37,217 nucleotides of DNA from Bacteroidota bacterium (GTDB lineage: Bacteria; Bacteroidota; Bacteroidia; Cytophagales; Cyclobacteriaceae), in assembly GCA_022571715.1 (NCBI GenBank), contig JACZXH010000001.1, positions 68,116-105,332 of the forward strand. The letters run 5' to 3'. Below the pieces are notes generated by a model. It had not been told where the DNA came from. It saw nothing but the letters and a program-made list of their open reading frames with translations, and ran no database searches. Positions 27,784-35,257 of this stretch are shown piece by piece. How positions within the stretch are numbered: position 1 is the first letter of the stretch; each line of letters starts with the position of its first letter. The position numbers and the translations under genes were made by a program.

Positions 27784-27849
27784 TTAACCTACGTCTTTAG
27801 AAAGAATTTCCATCGAATCAATTGGGCTGGCAGTGTTTGCCAGGTTCAT
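27784..27849 (-). pseudogene. Second remnant of the tyrosine recombinase C-terminus
   Basis: The minus strand reads MNLANTASPIDSMEILSKDVG then stop (27786-27784). This matches the tail of the remnant at 26123-26330 (IASPMDTMHITPNDIH): both share A-S-P-[IM]-D-[ST]-M-x-I and end six or seven residues later. At the DNA level the strings around GGGCTGGC (27823-27830 and 26162-26169) also align. Nothing upstream restores the catalytic boxes, so only the extreme 3' end survives. Confidence 0.6.
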
Positions 27850-28202
27850 TCTGGCTAGTTGTATAACTTTTACTGTTGTGAACGGATTGAATAAACGCCA
27901 GTTTTTCCTGAAGGGATGCCTACGGCAAATACCGTTTATTTTTTGTTGACTGCCATTAAAATCTTCGGGTTAGAGAGAATGCCAATCCTGTTTTGTTGCT
28001 CTGCATTGGGAATCTATATATATTCCAAGTCGTCTGTTTGTCCTTTGGCTTTCGGTTTGAAATTAAATTCCATGCACTCAACATTATTGTTGTCGCTCCC
28101 AACCCAATGAATTTCCGGTAACCTTAAGCAAAGGCACTAATTTCAGATTTAAAATAAACGGGCATAAATTGTATATATGAATTATGAACAACAATCCAAT
28201 GG

Positions 28203-28210
28203 TATTTTTG
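28203..28210 (+). promoter_or_regulatory. Predicted -7 element of the CHAD gene
   Basis: TATTTTTG fits TAnnTTTG exactly. It would give a leader of about 47 bases before the ATG at 28264. No -33 match is apparent. Confidence 0.4.
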
Positions 28211-28263
28211 TAGCGTTGACTAAATTATTTTAATCGTTACTAATACAGTATTTAATTTATTGT

Positions 28264-29061
28264 ATGAGAAAAAATTTATTGCGAAAATATCACATTTCCC
28301 TTCTTACAGAATTTAAGAGCAACTATGCCAACATGGTGGCAAGAATGGACGTATCCTCAATCCACGATCTCAGGGTCAACAATAAAAAGATCAATGCGCT
28401 GTTTTTTCTGTTAGAATCGTTAAATCCATCTCAGTTTAACCTCAAGAAGGATTCCAAAGAACTGAAAAAGTTCTTTAAAAAAATCGGTAAAATAAGAGAT
28501 TATCATGTTGCACAGATTGTCCTAAAGAAATACGAAAACAATCTGGATCAAGATTTTAGTGATTGTTTAACGTTATTCCGATCAGATATCGTTAAGAATA
28601 AACGCAATTTTAGAAACTGGATTAAAACGCATGATATAAAATCCTTTCTTATCAGGCAGGATAAACTCGTTAAAGTCCCCTATGAGATAGAGGATGAATT
28701 CCTTAAATCAAAAGGGAATACACTGGTAAATAAATTAAAGAGGGAAATTATATTTGAAAATGAAAGAAATTACAAAGTATGGCACAAAAGGAGAATCTTG
28801 TTGAAAAAGTTACGGTTTTTAATCGAGGCTTTAAAGTTTAGTTTAAAAGATTGGAACAAATTTGATCAACGATTAAAAAAAGTGAAATTATTGGAAGAAT
28901 TAATCGGAGATTGGCATGACCTGGTGATTACTGAAGCAATACTTAAGAATCATTTATATACAACCCTAAATTTAACTTTGCTAAAAAGAGCCTTAAAAAA
29001 AGATCGGGGAAATTTAATCAGTACAGTAAAATTTTATCTAACGGATTTAAAGGCATTATAA
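28264..29061 (+). CDS. CHAD domain protein
   Basis: 265 residues, all helical and rich in lysine. The CHAD pattern is seen at SSIHDLRVNNKKINALFFLL (His34, Arg37, Lys41, Lys42), followed by LKKFFKKIGKIRDYHVAQI and, in the second half, KVWHKRRILLKKLRFLIEAL and LEELIGDWHDLVITEAIL. CHAD domains are two four-helix bundles whose conserved histidines and basic residues bind inorganic polyphosphate. Here no CYTH triphosphatase domain is fused or adjacent. The likely role is polyphosphate binding or granule association (known for the family). The gene is AT-rich and stands alone in the scarred region. Confidence 0.9.
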   Translation: MRKNLLRKYHISLLTEFKSNYANMVARMDVSSIHDLRVNNKKINALFFLLESLNPSQFNLKKDSKELKKFFKKIGKIRDYHVAQIVLKKYENNLDQDFSDCLTLFRSDIVKNKRNFRNWIKTHDIKSFLIRQDKLVKVPYEIEDEFLKSKGNTLVNKLKREIIFENERNYKVWHKRRILLKKLRFLIEALKFSLKDWNKFDQRLKKVKLLEELIGDWHDLVITEAILKNHLYTTLNLTLLKRALKKDRGNLISTVKFYLTDLKAL

Positions 29062-29189
29062 ATTATATGATGAATATTTTAGAGTATCCATGAGTCACAA
29101 TCAGATCCATCATCAATACATTTGCCTGATGCTGATAAAAACTTCAAAAAGAGTATTTGGGAAGAAATGTTTAGCGTATGTTAGCCACA

Positions 29190-29660
29190 TTATCCTCCGA
29201 TAACCTTGACATTTTTACGTTCGGCAAATTCTCTAATTGTTTTTTTTATGTCTATTGAAACATCAGAATTAGAGTTGTACGAAAATACTTTGGTTGTATC
29301 TGTTAGTTGAAAACTGATTTCGTATAAACCAAATTCTATAGATTGACAATCTGCCCAATTTAATTTTGTCACCGGTTTAAATAAATTATTCTTAAATTCT
29401 ATACTATTCGTATCAATTTTTACTCTTAAAGCAAATTTAGAATTTTGAGAAAAAGTAGTTAATCCGATCATGCCAAAGTATAATCCTCCGAAAAGTATCA
29501 AAATCCCGAGAATTAATCCGACTGGCTCTGAACTATTATTGTAATTGTAGATAAGATATGTTCCATTCGTAAGGAAAAGTAATCCGGTTAAACTGAAAAG
29601 CCATCTATTTGCTTTAACAGAAAACTTGTTGTTCATTCCGATTAAGATAGTTTTACTCAT
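29190..29660 (-). CDS. Small membrane protein with a PH-like C-terminal domain
   Basis: 156 residues. Two hydrophobic helices (about 20-38 and 47-68, with GLILGILILFGGLYFGMIGL) are followed by a beta-rich domain of about 80 residues (FALRVKIDTNSIEFKNNLF, then KLNWADCQSIEF). Two helices followed by a strand pattern with I-D-x-x-x-I-E-F and a K-x-x-W-x-D/E turn is the look of the bacterial PH-like/YcxB membrane proteins, but this is a fold-level guess. A start at residue 9 (MNNKFSV) is also possible. Its promoter lies within copy 2 of the 54-base repeat. Confidence 0.65.
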   Translation of the reverse strand: MSKTILIGMNNKFSVKANRWLFSLTGLLFLTNGTYLIYNYNNSSEPVGLILGILILFGGLYFGMIGLTTFSQNSKFALRVKIDTNSIEFKNNLFKPVTKLNWADCQSIEFGLYEISFQLTDTTKVFSYNSNSDVSIDIKKTIREFAERKNVKVIGG

Positions 29661-29664
29661 TATC

Positions 29665-29718
29665 GTTCTGTTTTATTGAGGCTAACTAACCAAATATAGT
29701 GAATTCCATGTATTTAAT
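29665..29718. repeat. 54-base repeat with central palindrome, copy 2
   Basis: Identical to 26074-26127 except for three transitions. The palindrome (29692-29715) keeps its arms with one change (AAATATA against TGTATTT, a wobble in RNA). In this copy the change of C to T creates TATATTTG on the minus strand at 29698-29691, a perfect -7 element for the 29190-29660 gene. Confidence 0.85.
29691..29698 (-). promoter_or_regulatory. Predicted -7 element inside the 54-base repeat
   Basis: TATATTTG on the minus strand, about 31 bases before the ATG at 29660, giving a leader of about 24 bases. The sister repeat at 26101 has TGTATTTG and so loses the TA of the consensus. Confidence 0.5.
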
Positions 29719-29776
29719 CTCTGTCATCAGAGGTGATTTGTTTCATGTAAGTTCCTGCCATGCTCGCATTAAACTT
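29714..29776 (-). pseudogene. Third remnant of the tyrosine recombinase C-terminus
   Basis: The minus strand reads KFNASMAGTYMKQITSDDRD then stop (29716-29714). It aligns with the end of the first remnant: S-[MI]-A-x…M-x-x-I-T-x-[DN]-D, at the same distance from the shared 3' flank. The protein similarity alone is weak; the call rests on position next to the 54-base repeat, which continues across the stop codon. The sequence upstream ends at the FtsX-type gene at 29826. Confidence 0.5.
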
Positions 29777-29825
29777 AGTAGACTTTATCCGACTATACAG
29801 AGTTGACAGGACACTAGTACCCATA

Positions 29826-31970
29826 TCATTCATTCCTCAATGACTCCGCTGGATTTGTCCGAGCCCCTCTCAAGGTTTGAAAACCAACCGTAAAAAGGCC
29901 AATTATTGTCAACAATACAGAACTCAACAATAAATCCCACAAACTAATTTCTGGCCTGTAAAAGTGTAAAGCCAGGATGACTTTGTCGAACAAAAGAAAA
30001 GTAGCTGGCAAGGCAATGAGCGCTGCAATGATCAACATCTTTAAAAATCCCTTTGAAAGTAATACCACAAGATTAAGATTTGAGGCACCGAGAATCTTTC
30101 TTATGCCTATTTCCTTGAGCCGAGTTTCCGTATTGTAAACCGCCATACCAAGCAATCCAAGTATGGCAATTGTAATAGCGACGATCCCTATAAATCCGAA
30201 AAGCTTCATTATATTTACCAGGAATCCATAAGCTTCCTGAATATCATCTTCAAAAAATGTCGCTTTAAATTCGGATTTACTTCCCGTCGCTTCCCAGGCC
30301 TGTTCTATCTTTTCCATCGTTTTGGGCATATCAGTTGAAACTATTGATAAATGGGCGTACCTGAAACGGTCTGGATCATAGTGCAGGAAAAATGGTTCAA
30401 TGGGCTCTTCAAGATGATTATAATGAAAATCTTTAATCACTCCAATGATCTTGAGGTCCTCACCATAAGTGGTATAAACTTTGTCGATAACGTCTGTGGT
30501 AGAGGTAATAGAAAATGCCTTTAAAAACTCCTGGTTAACTATTGCCACCGATTCCCCGTATCCTGCGAACTCTTCATTGAAGTTTCTACCGCTCATCAGA
30601 TTCAATCCCAGATTATCAATATATGTGTGATCTACCGAAATGAAGAATGCCAAGATCGAATCCATGGAATCCACTGGTCGGATCCAGGTGCCGGACGTGA
30701 GACCCATACCCAGGATCAGTGAGGACATAGATATTTTAGTGACTTCCGGGATTTTCGAGAACTCCGTTCTCAGTATCTCAGGATCCACTCCTGAAAGCGG
30801 AACGTTCAAAATGTTTTCACTGGTAAATCCAAAATCATAATTCAGTGAAAATCGGTATTGTTTAGAAATGATGACCATTCCTGTGATAAAAAAGAGTGAA
30901 AGGGCAAACTGGGCTGTGATCAGTACTTTTCGAAGATCCATTTTCGTCAGGACTTTTAGGAATGTTGATTCTCTTAGGGCCTTCAATGGGCTGATCCTTG
31001 AAAAATATATTGCGGGTAACATACCTGCCATTACTCCAGCAAAAACGGAATAGGTTATAAATCCAATTACGAGCGGTACTGACAGGTCCATGTTAAGCGT
31101 TTCACTGGCCTTGGGAATAATAGAAAGGAAACCTGGACGTATCAGAAGAAACACGATAATGGAAAATATCAGCGCCAATAAAGATATGATCAAGGTTTCT
31201 GAGATCAATTGAAAGAATATCTGCTTGCGGGTAGCACCGGAAACTTTCCTTAAGCCGAACTCCTTGGCTCTTTTTATTGCCCTGGCAACGGATAAATTAG
31301 TATAGTTAAAACATGCAGATGCCAGAATTGCGAGGGAAAGAACCGAAAGAATTATGATGGGCAGGTAATGCATCTTAGGTCCGATCTGAATGCTGAGGTC
31401 CGGACCCGGAACTATGTTGTTTATACCCTGAAAATCAAAAGTGGCATCAACATTATCAATATTACGGTAGGCTTCCTGGCTGATCCGGTCAAGTTCTACT
31501 TTCAATTCCCCGGGTTTGACGTTTGGTTTGAGTAACGTATACACATACGATGTGTTCAGGGATTCCCAGTTATCAATTGTTAAATATAGTTTACTATCTT
31601 TTTCGAGAATTGGAACAGTAGAAAATGAGCCCAGCATTTCAAACCGGAGGTGTGAGAACTTGGGCGGGTCCTTCATCAGAGCAGTTACAATAAAATCACC
31701 CAGATCACTCACTTTGACAATTTTCCCGACCGGATCCCGGGTACCAAACAGCTTGGCGGAGGCACTATTAGTAAGCACCAATGAAAACGGTTTTTCCAAT
31801 GCTTTAGCAGGATTACCGCTTATTAAATCAAAGGAGAAAACATCAAAAAAGGAATTATCAACAAAGTATCCGGATAAAGGGAATCTTCTTCTCCCCTGTA
31901 TCAACATCACCTTATGTACAAAGTCCTTTAGACCAGTTGACAGATGTATAAAGAGAATAAAAAAACACAA
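29826..31970 (-). pseudogene. FtsX/MacB-type ABC permease lacking its N-terminus
   Basis: 714 residues. Two FtsX domains are intact: helices near 205-225, 255-275, 300-325 (with RAIKRAKEFGLRKVSGATRK) and near 345; periplasmic MacB-PCD segments between; and a second bundle near 590-705 with NTETRLKEIGIRKILGAS and the family's C-terminal GARTNPAESLRNE. Full-length Bacteroidota relatives have about 100 further residues before the segment matching GYFVDNSFFDVFSFDLISG, including the first transmembrane helix and an R-N-L motif. That part is missing: the frame opens with MCFFILFIHLSTG and no coding sequence is seen upstream to 32091. It is probably a 5'-truncated, non-functional gene. Confidence 0.75.
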
Positions 31971-32054
31971 TGCCCCATTTTAAAAATTCAATTTTGTGGT
32001 ATATTTAACCTTAATTCGGGTACCCATAATGTAAATAAGGAGCATAGAGTGCCC

Positions 32055-32077
32055 ATTACACAATCGTTGTGTGTAAT
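32055..32077. promoter_or_regulatory. Inverted repeat just before the cyclase gene
   Basis: ATTACACAA (32055-32063) pairs with TTGTGTGTAAT (32067-32077) with a two-base bulge and a three-base loop, 14 bases before the ATG at 32092. An 8-base palindrome GGGTACCC lies upstream near 32018-32025, and TATATTTA (32000-32007) is a near -7 element. The position suits an operator or a translation-controlling hairpin. Confidence 0.45.
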
Positions 32078-32091
32078 TATCAATTTTAACA

Positions 32092-33441
32092 ATGCAAAAC
32101 CTAATAAAACTATTTACTGTCCTATCTCAAAAAATTGGAGCAAGTCAAATTCGTTCAAAAGATGATGAATTGTACAAGCAAATGCTCGTAATGATCTCAA
32201 TTTTAATTGGCATTGCTGGGATAGTTTGGGGGATTATGTATTTAATTCTTGGACTGACACGTTCTGCAATATTCCCTTTCGCTTATTCTCTTTTAATTGG
32301 AGTTTCAATTATACTATTTCACTTTAGAAAGAGATATTCCCACTTTTTGTTTGCTCAACTCTTTTTAATCTTGTTTACTCCGTTTTTTTTACAATTGAGC
32401 CTTGGAGGTTTTTCTTCCTCAGGAGCTGTAGTGATTTGGGCATTTCTAGCTCCCATGGGTTCTGTAATGTTCCAGGGAATTAGGAAATCTATTGGCTGGT
32501 TCATAGCATATATGGTACTGGTAATCCTCTTGGCATATTTTGATCAAACATTTGCTGAACAGGATAAGAGTATAAGTGAGGGAAGTCGATTATTGTTTTT
32601 TATTATGAATATAACTGTGGTTTCGGCCATTACTTTCTCCACCATAATGTATTTCATAAATGAACAAATCAAACAAAAAACACTGAATCTAGAACTACTT
32701 GAAATTTCCAAAAAAGATAAACTGAAAATTGAAGAACAACACACTCAGTTGTCTGCAAATCATATAGCACTCCAGGAAGAACAGGATAAAACACAAAATA
32801 TGTTGCACAAAATTGAAACCTTGTTTGGGCAACAGGTATCGAAAGAGGTTGTTCAAGAATTAGTTACACAGAAAAAGGATTTTAAAGGTAAAGCCTACAA
32901 CGTAACTATTTTCTTTCTTGACATCAGAGATTTTACTCGTTTTGCTGATTCAAGAGCCCCTGAAGAAGTCGCTTCTTTTCAGAATATTGTTTTCGGTGAA
33001 TTTATTGAAATCATACGAAAGAATAGAGGAATCACAAACCAAATTCTAGGAGATGGTATTATGGCTGTATTTGGAGCACCCGTGGAAAGCAACTCACATA
33101 TTGTTGATGCGGTTGCCGCGGGCTATGCCATTATAGGGAAGATTAATGAATTGTACGAAAAAAATAAAATACCACAAATCCGTATTGGAATTGGTTTGCA
33201 TTGTGGAAAGGTAATTGCCGGCAACATAGGCAACAATTTTAGAAAACATTATTCGTTAACAGGGACTACGGTAATTATTGCATCAAGAATTGAACAATTA
33301 AATAAAGTTTATAAAAGTCAGTTTTTAGTTTCTGAAAAAGTATATAAAGAAATTAGAAATAGTGGTTATCCAATAACCAAGATTGGTGATGTAGAATTAA
33401 GCGGAATTGAGCAATCGATTGGAATTTATCAACTTGCATAA
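32092..33441 (+). CDS. Membrane-bound class III adenylate/guanylate cyclase homologue with altered active site
   Basis: 449 residues. Six hydrophobic helices (about 32-55, 58-76, 84-102, 112-128, 134-150, 167-188) are followed by a coiled-coil linker (about 192-245) and a class III cyclase domain (about 265-449). The two metal aspartates are present: Asp277 (FFLDIRDFTRF) and Asp321 (ILGDGIMAVFG). The purine-recognition Lys before GDG is Gln317; the usual G-D-x-V-N of the second recognition site reads G391-T-T-V-I395, so both the Asp and the transition-state Asn are replaced. The transition-state Arg is present (Arg399, IIASRIEQL). It may be a cyclase of changed specificity or an inactive sensor. 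It is single-copy with its own leader hairpin. Confidence 0.88.
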   Translation: MQNLIKLFTVLSQKIGASQIRSKDDELYKQMLVMISILIGIAGIVWGIMYLILGLTRSAIFPFAYSLLIGVSIILFHFRKRYSHFLFAQLFLILFTPFFLQLSLGGFSSSGAVVIWAFLAPMGSVMFQGIRKSIGWFIAYMVLVILLAYFDQTFAEQDKSISEGSRLLFFIMNITVVSAITFSTIMYFINEQIKQKTLNLELLEISKKDKLKIEEQHTQLSANHIALQEEQDKTQNMLHKIETLFGQQVSKEVVQELVTQKKDFKGKAYNVTIFFLDIRDFTRFADSRAPEEVASFQNIVFGEFIEIIRKNRGITNQILGDGIMAVFGAPVESNSHIVDAVAAGYAIIGKINELYEKNKIPQIRIGIGLHCGKVIAGNIGNNFRKHYSLTGTTVIIASRIEQLNKVYKSQFLVSEKVYKEIRNSGYPITKIGDVELSGIEQSIGIYQLA

Positions 33442-33460
33442 TAGTAAAACTAAACACAAT

Positions 33461-33766
33461 CGAGTAGACGGCCGTGAGCAATTAAGCTCACGGTGCGCCT
33501 CTCACACCACTGTACGTCCCGCCATGAGCGGGATACAGCGGTTCGTTAAGTTGTGGGGAAATCTTTTTGTAAATATCCAGTAGAGAAATGTAACCCCGTT
33601 TTATCAATCTGTTAAGCGTGATGGTAGTTCCTAAAATTGGACTTTGTGCAACTGCCCAACCACCCATCCGTGTACGACTCCATGCATATGCTTGGCTTTG
33701 GATTATGGATGGCGTTAGTGGTTTTAGTTTACCAACACTAAAAATAGTAATGTTTAGGGATTTTGG
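33461..33766 (-). mobile_element. 3' fragment of a group II intron (maturase C-terminus, domains V and VI)
   Basis: On the minus strand a frame from 33766 to a TGA at 33490-33488 encodes SQAYAWSRTRMGGWAVAQSP, ILGTTITLNRLIKRGY and ISLLDIYKKISPQ, matching the end of group II intron maturases (S-R-K-x-x-W-A-V-A-x-S-P-I-L). It runs into RNA domain V: stem 33541-33534/33514-33507 and 33533-33528/33522-33517, a five-base loop and the typical two-base bulge on the 3' strand. Then comes the conserved GUGUGAGAGGCGCACC linker and domain VI, a perfect 8-base stem CCGTGAGC/GCTCACGG (33472-33493). The 3' terminus is near 33461. All of the 5' intron, including the reverse transcriptase, is missing. Confidence 0.88.
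33507..33541 (-). ncRNA. Group II intron domain V
   Basis: A 35-base hairpin on the minus strand: 5' CCGCTGTA, TCCCGC, loop TCATG, GCGGGA, bulge, TACAGTGG. The two-base bulge on the descending strand and the lower helix of about nine pairs match the catalytic domain V. If numbered as in canonical introns the catalytic triad would read CGC rather than AGC, as in some bacterial classes. Confidence 0.8.
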
Positions 33767-33907
33767 CTAATCCTTGTAGATTAAGTGGTCTTCGTGTATA
33801 GGAGGTTCAGGTATTATTTGGTGATCTTCCAATCGTATAAACCTTTGCTGTTTAGTTAGCTGAGATCTCAGGTTTTTGATTTACTTTTATCAAACAATTA
33901 AGGATTA
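33767..33907. other. Leader region of the sigma factor gene
   Basis: No gene. The minus strand continues an open stretch (…LTKQQRFIRLEDHQIIPEPP…) upstream of the intron maturase fragment, separated by a TAG; I cannot match it to intron proteins. The 12-base palindrome at 33860-33871 and a TACTTTTA at about 33881-33888, a possible weak -7 element, lie before the sigma gene. Confidence 0.4.
33860..33871. promoter_or_regulatory. Perfect palindrome upstream of the sigma factor gene
   Basis: CTGAGATCTCAG is a perfect 12-base palindrome, 36 bases before the ATG at 33908. It is a plausible repressor or activator half-site pair; no binding protein can be named. Confidence 0.4.
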
Positions 33908-34771
33908 ATGAGACAACTCCAGATCAGCAAGCAGATCACCAACCGCACAAGCCAATCCTTAGATAAGTATCTGCAGGAAATAGGAAAGGTTGATCTTATA
34001 ACCCCTGACGAAGAAGTAGATTTAGCCAAAAGAATAAGAGGAGGTGATCAGCTTGCACTTGAGAAACTAACCAAAGCTAACCTCAGATTTGTTGTCTCAG
34101 TAGCAAAACAATACCAAAATAGGGGTCTTTCGCTGGGTGATTTAATCAGTGATGGTAATCTAGGATTAATCAAAGCTGGTCAGAGATTTGATGAAACCAG
34201 GGGTTTTAAATTTATATCTTATGCTGTTTGGTGGATAAGACAATCAATCATGCAGGCATTAGCTGAACAATCAAGGATTGTAAGATTGCCTTTGAACAGA
34301 GTGGCATCTTTAAACAAAATATCCAAAACATTTTCTGAGTTGGAGCAGAAGTATGAAAGAGAGCCGTCACTTGATGAATTGGCAGAAGTATTGGATGTTT
34401 CTACAGCTGAAGTAGATGGCAACATGAAGATTTCAGGGCGGCATATATCCATGGATGCCCCATTTATTCAAGGTGAAGAAAACAATCTTTTGGACGTACT
34501 GGAAAGCGAAAATGAAGAAAGCCCCGATTCCAGCTTAATGAGGAATTCCCTGCGAGAAGAAGTCCAAAGAGTACTTTCGAATTTAACTCAAAGAGAAGCA
34601 GATGTTATTAGCCTGTATTTTGGATTAAATGGCGAGCATTCTAACACGTTGGAGGAATTAGGTGAAAAGTTCAACCTGACAAGGGAACGAATTAGGCAAA
34701 TAAAAGCAAAAGCAATAAGAAGACTTCGACATACATCCAGAAGTAAAGCCTTAAAACCCTACCTGGATTAA
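33908..34771 (+). CDS. RpoD-like sigma-70 factor (divergent paralogue)
   Basis: 287 residues, the exact length of the primary sigma of Bacteroidota, with the same start (MRQL-I-S/T-K-x-I-T-N-R). Regions present: 1.2 ([20 protein letters not shown]), 2.1-2.4 ([20 protein letters not shown] to [20 protein letters not shown]), region 3 and 4.1-4.2 ([15 protein letters not shown] and [19 protein letters not shown]). Compared with typical primary sigmas of the phylum, several usually invariant stretches differ: [17 protein letters not shown] for [14 protein letters not shown], a changed region 3 ([19 protein letters not shown]) and [17 protein letters not shown]. Its setting among decayed mobile DNA suggests a second copy rather than the housekeeping gene, but this cannot be settled from one window. 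Confidence 0.9.
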   Translation: MRQLQISKQITNRTSQSLDKYLQEIGKVDLITPDEEVDLAKRIRGGDQLALEKLTKANLRFVVSVAKQYQNRGLSLGDLISDGNLGLIKAGQRFDETRGFKFISYAVWWIRQSIMQALAEQSRIVRLPLNRVASLNKISKTFSELEQKYEREPSLDELAEVLDVSTAEVDGNMKISGRHISMDAPFIQGEENNLLDVLESENEESPDSSLMRNSLREEVQRVLSNLTQREADVISLYFGLNGEHSNTLEELGEKFNLTRERIRQIKAKAIRRLRHTSRSKALKPYLD

Positions 34772-34800
34772 GGTTTTATTTATTTTAAAAAATCAAGCTT

Positions 34801-35046
34801 ATCTACCTTTAACGACCTGGAAGATAGAACATAAATGTATGTTGCTGACTGTTAGGAGCTTGATGGATTAAACACACACAACTTATCCCTAGAATCCACC
34901 TATTTTCATAAGGTCTAAGCTATTATCTCGCTTTGAGGAAAAGTACAAGAAGGAAGTGGAGTGCCTTACAGCCGGTTATTTACTGAACCCGAGAAATTGG
35001 GATACGGTGTGCACCTAATCGGGTGGTAATTTCTCCGGTGTTTTGG
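34801..35046 (+). repeat. Long non-coding direct repeat, copy 1
   Basis: 246 bases, starting 29 bases after the sigma factor stop codon. The first about 125 bases are nearly identical to 36617-36740 (shared strings include GGAAGATAGAACATAAATGT and CCACCTATTTTCATAAGGTC); the rest diverges but ends with the same design, a long hairpin then TTTTGG. Hairpin arms here are GAGAAATT (34991-34998) and AATTTCTC (35028-35035), extended by CC/GG after one mismatch. A second small hairpin AACATA-aatg-TATGTT is at 34828-34843. No open frame is conserved between copies. The following 211 bases (35047-35257) are AT-rich and show nothing else. Confidence 0.85.
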
Positions 35047-35257
35047 CTATTTAATATCTTCATTAATAACTTCTCCGTGTTTCTGTTCCTTTTTTGCTAT
35101 TTCTCATTATTAGAATGTGTTCATTTCACTACTATTGCAATAAATTAAAGAAAGCTTTAGTTCTAGTATTACTATTAATTCTTTTGTCAATGTCAACTAT
35201 GGACAATTAGATTAAAAAAGAATATTCAAATTAGCTCGATCTTATAATTCTAGCCTA

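Larger units (their letters stand above)
27566..28263. other. 698-base gap with degraded coding sequence
   Basis: No intact gene is supported. The minus strand from about 28130 to 27900 reads as protein-like sequence broken by stops (…EFNFKPKAKGQTDDLEYI, stop, IPNAEQQNRIGIL…MAVNKK, stop, TVFAVGIPSGKTGVYSIRS), suggesting an eroded gene of unrecognised family. The integrase tail at 27784-27860 lies just beyond it. The plus-strand frame 27916-28110 is its shadow. Confidence 0.5.

Noticed and set aside
27916-28110. 64-codon plus-strand open frame as a gene
   Set aside because: Composition and start context are poor and the opposite strand shows stronger, though broken, coding character.
34801-35046. 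tRNA, tmRNA or known riboswitch
   Set aside because: No cloverleaf or CCA-like end, and no motif of a riboswitch class I know; it lies 3' of genes rather than in leaders.
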